This document shows, piece after piece, positions 61,701-64,000 of a DNA stretch of 64,000 bases. Made by a program: the position numbers and the translations under genes. The notes beneath the pieces are model-generated. The model was given only the letters and a program-made list of their open reading frames with translations. It ran no database searches and was not told where the DNA came from. The stretch is from Muraenolepis orangiensis (taxonomy: Eukaryota; Chordata; Actinopteri; Gadiformes; Muraenolepididae), in NCBI GenBank assembly GCA_027704905.1, contig CM051015.1, positions 15,958,021 through 16,022,020 on the forward strand. The letters are read 5' to 3'. Every line of letters begins with the position of its first letter. Positions within the stretch are counted from its first letter, which is position 1.

Positions 61701-63697
61701 GTGGTTGTTTGTGCGTGCATGGAGCTCTGCTGCCCTCTAAACCTCACAGACATGCGTCATAGGCAGAACAAACAGGGCCTGGAACATTCCACCAACCCCG
61801 TCTGTAAGCGTTCACACACACACACCTGGACCCTAGGCGTGTGTATTCCGTGATCCCTTTCCCTCTCACTCACTCGCTCGCTTTCTCTATACTGTGACAA
61901 CTCACCAGAATCAAAGCAGAAGTCGCGGGGCTCCTGTTTGATGGCCATGGGATGGAAGGCCGTCTGAGGTGGGCCCTGTGGTGGCCCCGGAGGGCCCATG
62001 TTGGGGACTCCTTCTTCTGCATACCGTGCGTCCATCAGTTCTTGCTTGAAGCCCTGGGGGGGCACGGTGACCAGGGGCTCCGACATCTGCCGATGGTATG
62101 GGGGACGGCCATCGCGGGCAACTCTGTTGCTGCCGCTGGTGGGCTGGGGCAGAAACTGGGAGCACTGCTGGCTCTCTGATGGGGGGAACACCAGGCAGGG
62201 CTCTGACATCTGCCTCTGGAACCTGGGGCAGAGCGAGACGTAACGGAAGGTGATGAAGTTTTTTGTTGCAGACAGCGGCCGAGGAAATGTCATGCATTAC
62301 AGGGGAGCCGCGGGGTTTATTTCCGACACTGGCTTGTCAAATACATTGAATTACACTGGGATCCCACTACTTCTCGGGGTAGAGGAGTCCCACTATCCAA
62401 AAGGCCTCCTACTTTCTATAAACAAACCAACCAACTATAACTGTATGGGATATTAAAGGCTGGTCTCAGATGTATCGTCTTGGCTCCTAAATTAGGGCGT
62501 CATTAGTTTTGCATACAGACTGACATTTCAGTTGCTGATGAAATGTACTGCAACCCGCAGCACTCCATAGAGAATGGGGGCACAGCTCGTACAGTGAGCA
62601 GCATGAGGGGTGGGAGCTTGTGCAAGGGGAGAAGGTGTTTAGACAGAAGGGAGGCTTTCTCACAGCGCTCAGATATTCAGCAATCCTCCAAATGAGGAGC
62701 TGTCGCACTGCTAGCAACAACCCAATCCACAGCCCGGTCTGTTATCCACCCCCTACATCCCACACCACTTCACCCCCAATATCAGCATTAGCGAAAGCTA
62801 TTAAAGCGGTAACACAAACCCACTGAGCTGCTCCCATTAGCAATGGAAAAGTTTACAGCAGAGTCACACGCGCACAATGTCAGGAGTTACATCCACGGGG
62901 CTTTCAGCCTAACGCGTTTCAATGAGACCACTCGTAAAGCGTGGACAGCCATCTACCACCCCACCCCCTTCCACTCGCATACCTGTGCTCGGGGCTGAAG
63001 CTGTTGGCATCCTGGCTGAGGGGTGGGCAGGGCACAGCGAATGGCGGGCTTTGGCCATGCAGCTGGAGCGGCCGCTGGTTGTGAGCGCCGGGGTTGGGCG
63101 CGAGGGGCTGCAGCACCTGCAGGCCCGGATGTGGCCTTGGTCGAGTCTGGCTCACCCGTGGGTGCTGGGGGGAGGCCTGCTCACCCAGGGGTTGTGGCCC
63201 TGTGCTGCCGGCAGGACCGCAGGGAGAGACTGGCGTGGAGGGAGGAGTTAATGGCTTGAACCCCACGGTAGGCTTCCTCTCGTAGGCACTGCGGAGATGG
63301 AACAAGCACAAGGCAATCATTACATTACGTTGATTAAGCAGATGCTTTTGTCCAAAGCAACTTACAATAAGGTCTTTCAACAAAAGGTAGGCAAGAGAAC
63401 CACTAGTCACCAGAAATCTTAAGTGCATTTCCTCCCTTGATTTTACGCAATAATAATAATAATGACATAATGGGACAAAAAGGGGGGGCTTGTGAGCATG
63501 ACATACAGGAGGTTTCTAGCAAGAGGTCTTGCGCATGTAAAAGACATGGGGAAGATAAAAAGGACATGGGCACCTGTAGCTGTAAAGGCACTTCTCTCCG
63601 TAGGGCATGGGACTCCTGTCCTGGCGACAGGGAGAGAGTTCTTTGGAGGGAGTCAGCTCTCGTTTGATCTTGGCCGGCGGCGGGCCATGAAACATCA
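58514..63697 (-). CDS. etv5: ETS transcription factor Etv5 (PEA3 subfamily), 3' eight exons; 5' end outside window
   Basis: Sequence-specific nuclear activator of the PEA3 group, a common FGF/ERK output. Exons present: 63697-63574, 63288-62983, 62222-61906, 60257-60198, 59875-59807, 59474-59305, 59210-59109, 58747-58514. Phases agree and give 459 full codons plus stop. Seen: the conserved FHGPPPAKIKRE and YGEKCLY blocks, two RQMSEP repeats, SUMO-type psi-KxE motifs (IKREL, FKQEL, IKQEP, VKQEP), the CVVPERLEG block, then a complete winged-helix ETS domain from GSLQLWQFLV to GERYVYKF with recognition helix YDKLSRSLRYYY. The C-terminal DTLPLSH and the FHGPPPAKIKRE block fit ETV5 better than ETV1 or ETV4. 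Teleosts carry two copies (a and b); which one this is cannot be decided. The N-terminal acidic domain lies to the right of the window. Confidence 0.94.
58805..58860 (-). mobile_element. L2-like LINE 3' terminus in etv5 last intron
   Basis: The reverse complement reads GTTGCAACCTTAATTTCCCT then CGGGATAAATAAAGTA, almost identical to the 3' end of the full-length LINE at 25.6 kb. Severely 5'-truncated. Confidence 0.65.
59109..59210 (-). CDS. etv5: etv5 exon: ETS domain recognition helix
   Basis: 102-nt exon encoding VARRWGIQKNRPAMNYDKLS then RSLRYYYEKGIMQK, which includes the two DNA-contacting arginines of the recognition helix. Confidence 0.97.
59305..59474 (-). CDS. etv5: etv5 exon: ETS domain, first half
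   Basis: Encodes KVKQEP and then the ETS helix 1/strand region GSLQLWQFLVTLLDDPANGH and WTGRGMEFKLIEPEE. Phase 0 donor GTGAGT. Confidence 0.96.
59807..59875 (-). CDS. etv5: etv5 exon: CVVPERLEG block
   Basis: 69-nt exon encoding FSFEREPHLYFDDACVVPER then LEG. This block precedes the ETS domain in the PEA3 group. Confidence 0.92.
60198..60257 (-). CDS. etv5: etv5 exon: VPNCQSS segment
   Basis: 60-nt exon encoding EVPNCQSSFGRPGFYPNNHE. VPNCQSS is conserved in ETV5. Donor GTAAGT. Confidence 0.9.
60258..61905. other. etv5: etv5 intron, no further gene recognised
   Basis: 1.65 kb of intron between the RQMSEP exon and the VPNCQSS exon. Only short poly-A, poly-G and simple sequence was seen. Confidence 0.5.
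61906..62222 (-). CDS. etv5: etv5 exon: RQMSEP repeats and SUMO-type motifs
   Basis: Encodes FQRQMSEPCLVFPP, a second HRQMSEP, GFKQEL and MAIKQEPRDFCFDS. The exon is 317 nt with phases 2 to 1. It carries more low-complexity Pro/Gly than tetrapod ETV5. Confidence 0.92.
62983..63288 (-). CDS. etv5: etv5 exon: Pro-rich central region
   Basis: Encodes AYERKPTVGFKPLTPPSTPV followed by a long Pro/Gln-rich linker ending SPEHR. The TPP and SP sites are potential proline-directed (ERK-type) phosphorylation sites by inference. Confidence 0.9.
63318..63385. repeat. common teleost interspersed repeat fragment
   Basis: AAGCAGATGCTTTTGTCCAA then AGCAACTTACAATAAGG; a diverged copy of the repeat at 49604-49645. 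It lies in an etv5 intron. Confidence 0.6.
63574..63697 (-). CDS. etv5: etv5 exon: FHGPPPAKIKRE and YGEKCLY blocks
   Basis: First exon visible, 124 nt. It starts with the last two bases of a codon, so coding exons continue upstream. IKREL is a SUMO-consensus-like site. Confidence 0.92.
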
Positions 63698-63941
63698 CTG
63701 AACAAGAGACAAAAACACATGAGACACATTGCACATCTTCCCCCCCGCTAATCGAATCCATAAACAGAAAGTGCAGCAGTTATCTTAACCACATTTAAAA
63801 TTGGTGAATAGATAAATGGACGCATGGACAGTGTCTGCGTATTCCCTGGACTGACAGAGCCACTTAGAAGCCATTTATCACCGGCCTTAATGAGGGTTGA
63901 CAGAGGGATCTGAAAACCACCATCTATCCACCATTACTGGG

Positions 63942-63942
<1 letters not shown>

Positions 63943-64000
<58 letters not shown>
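63943..64000. repeat. (CA)n microsatellite running off the window
   Basis: CA tract reaching the right edge, in an etv5 intron. Confidence 0.98.

Overview
The window is nuclear DNA of a ray-finned (teleost) fish. It holds three multi-exon, intron-rich genes on the minus strand with vertebrate-type splice sites, embedded in teleost repeats: hAT, Tc1 and Harbinger-like DNA transposons, L2/CR1-like and I-like LINEs, and many long CA/GT and GA microsatellites. There are no operons, no CRISPR array, and no tRNA or rRNA gene that I could see. The species cannot be told.

Layout. Positions 1-10.2 kb are repeat-dominated and hold no host gene: nested hAT elements, a Harbinger-like inverted-repeat element, a degraded LINE, and a short cryptochrome/photolyase-like N-terminal fragment. 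Positions 10.3-49.0 kb hold a complete integrin beta-5 gene (itgb5): 16 coding exons whose phases all agree and that sum to 2394 nt (797 aa plus stop). Its 18-kb intron 11 carries a full-length L2/CR1-like LINE with an intact 1021-codon ORF, inserted into an older I-like LINE. Intron 9 carries a dead Tc1/mariner element. Intron 12 carries a perfect-TIR hAT MITE close to exon 12. Positions 50.4-54.8 kb hold a gene I do not recognise: at least 12 exons, 541 codons, phase-consistent, with a 15-nt microexon. Positions 56.6-63.7 kb hold the 3' part (8 exons) of etv5, a PEA3-subfamily ETS transcription factor, whose 5' end lies beyond the right edge.

The three genes run head to tail (etv5, unknown gene, itgb5). 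There is no sign that they share a pathway. Integrin beta-5 is a vitronectin-type adhesion receptor subunit; Etv5 is an FGF/ERK-responsive transcription factor. The unknown gene is the best candidate for something undescribed. All gene models were built by reading exons, splice sites and codon phases by eye; no database search was possible.
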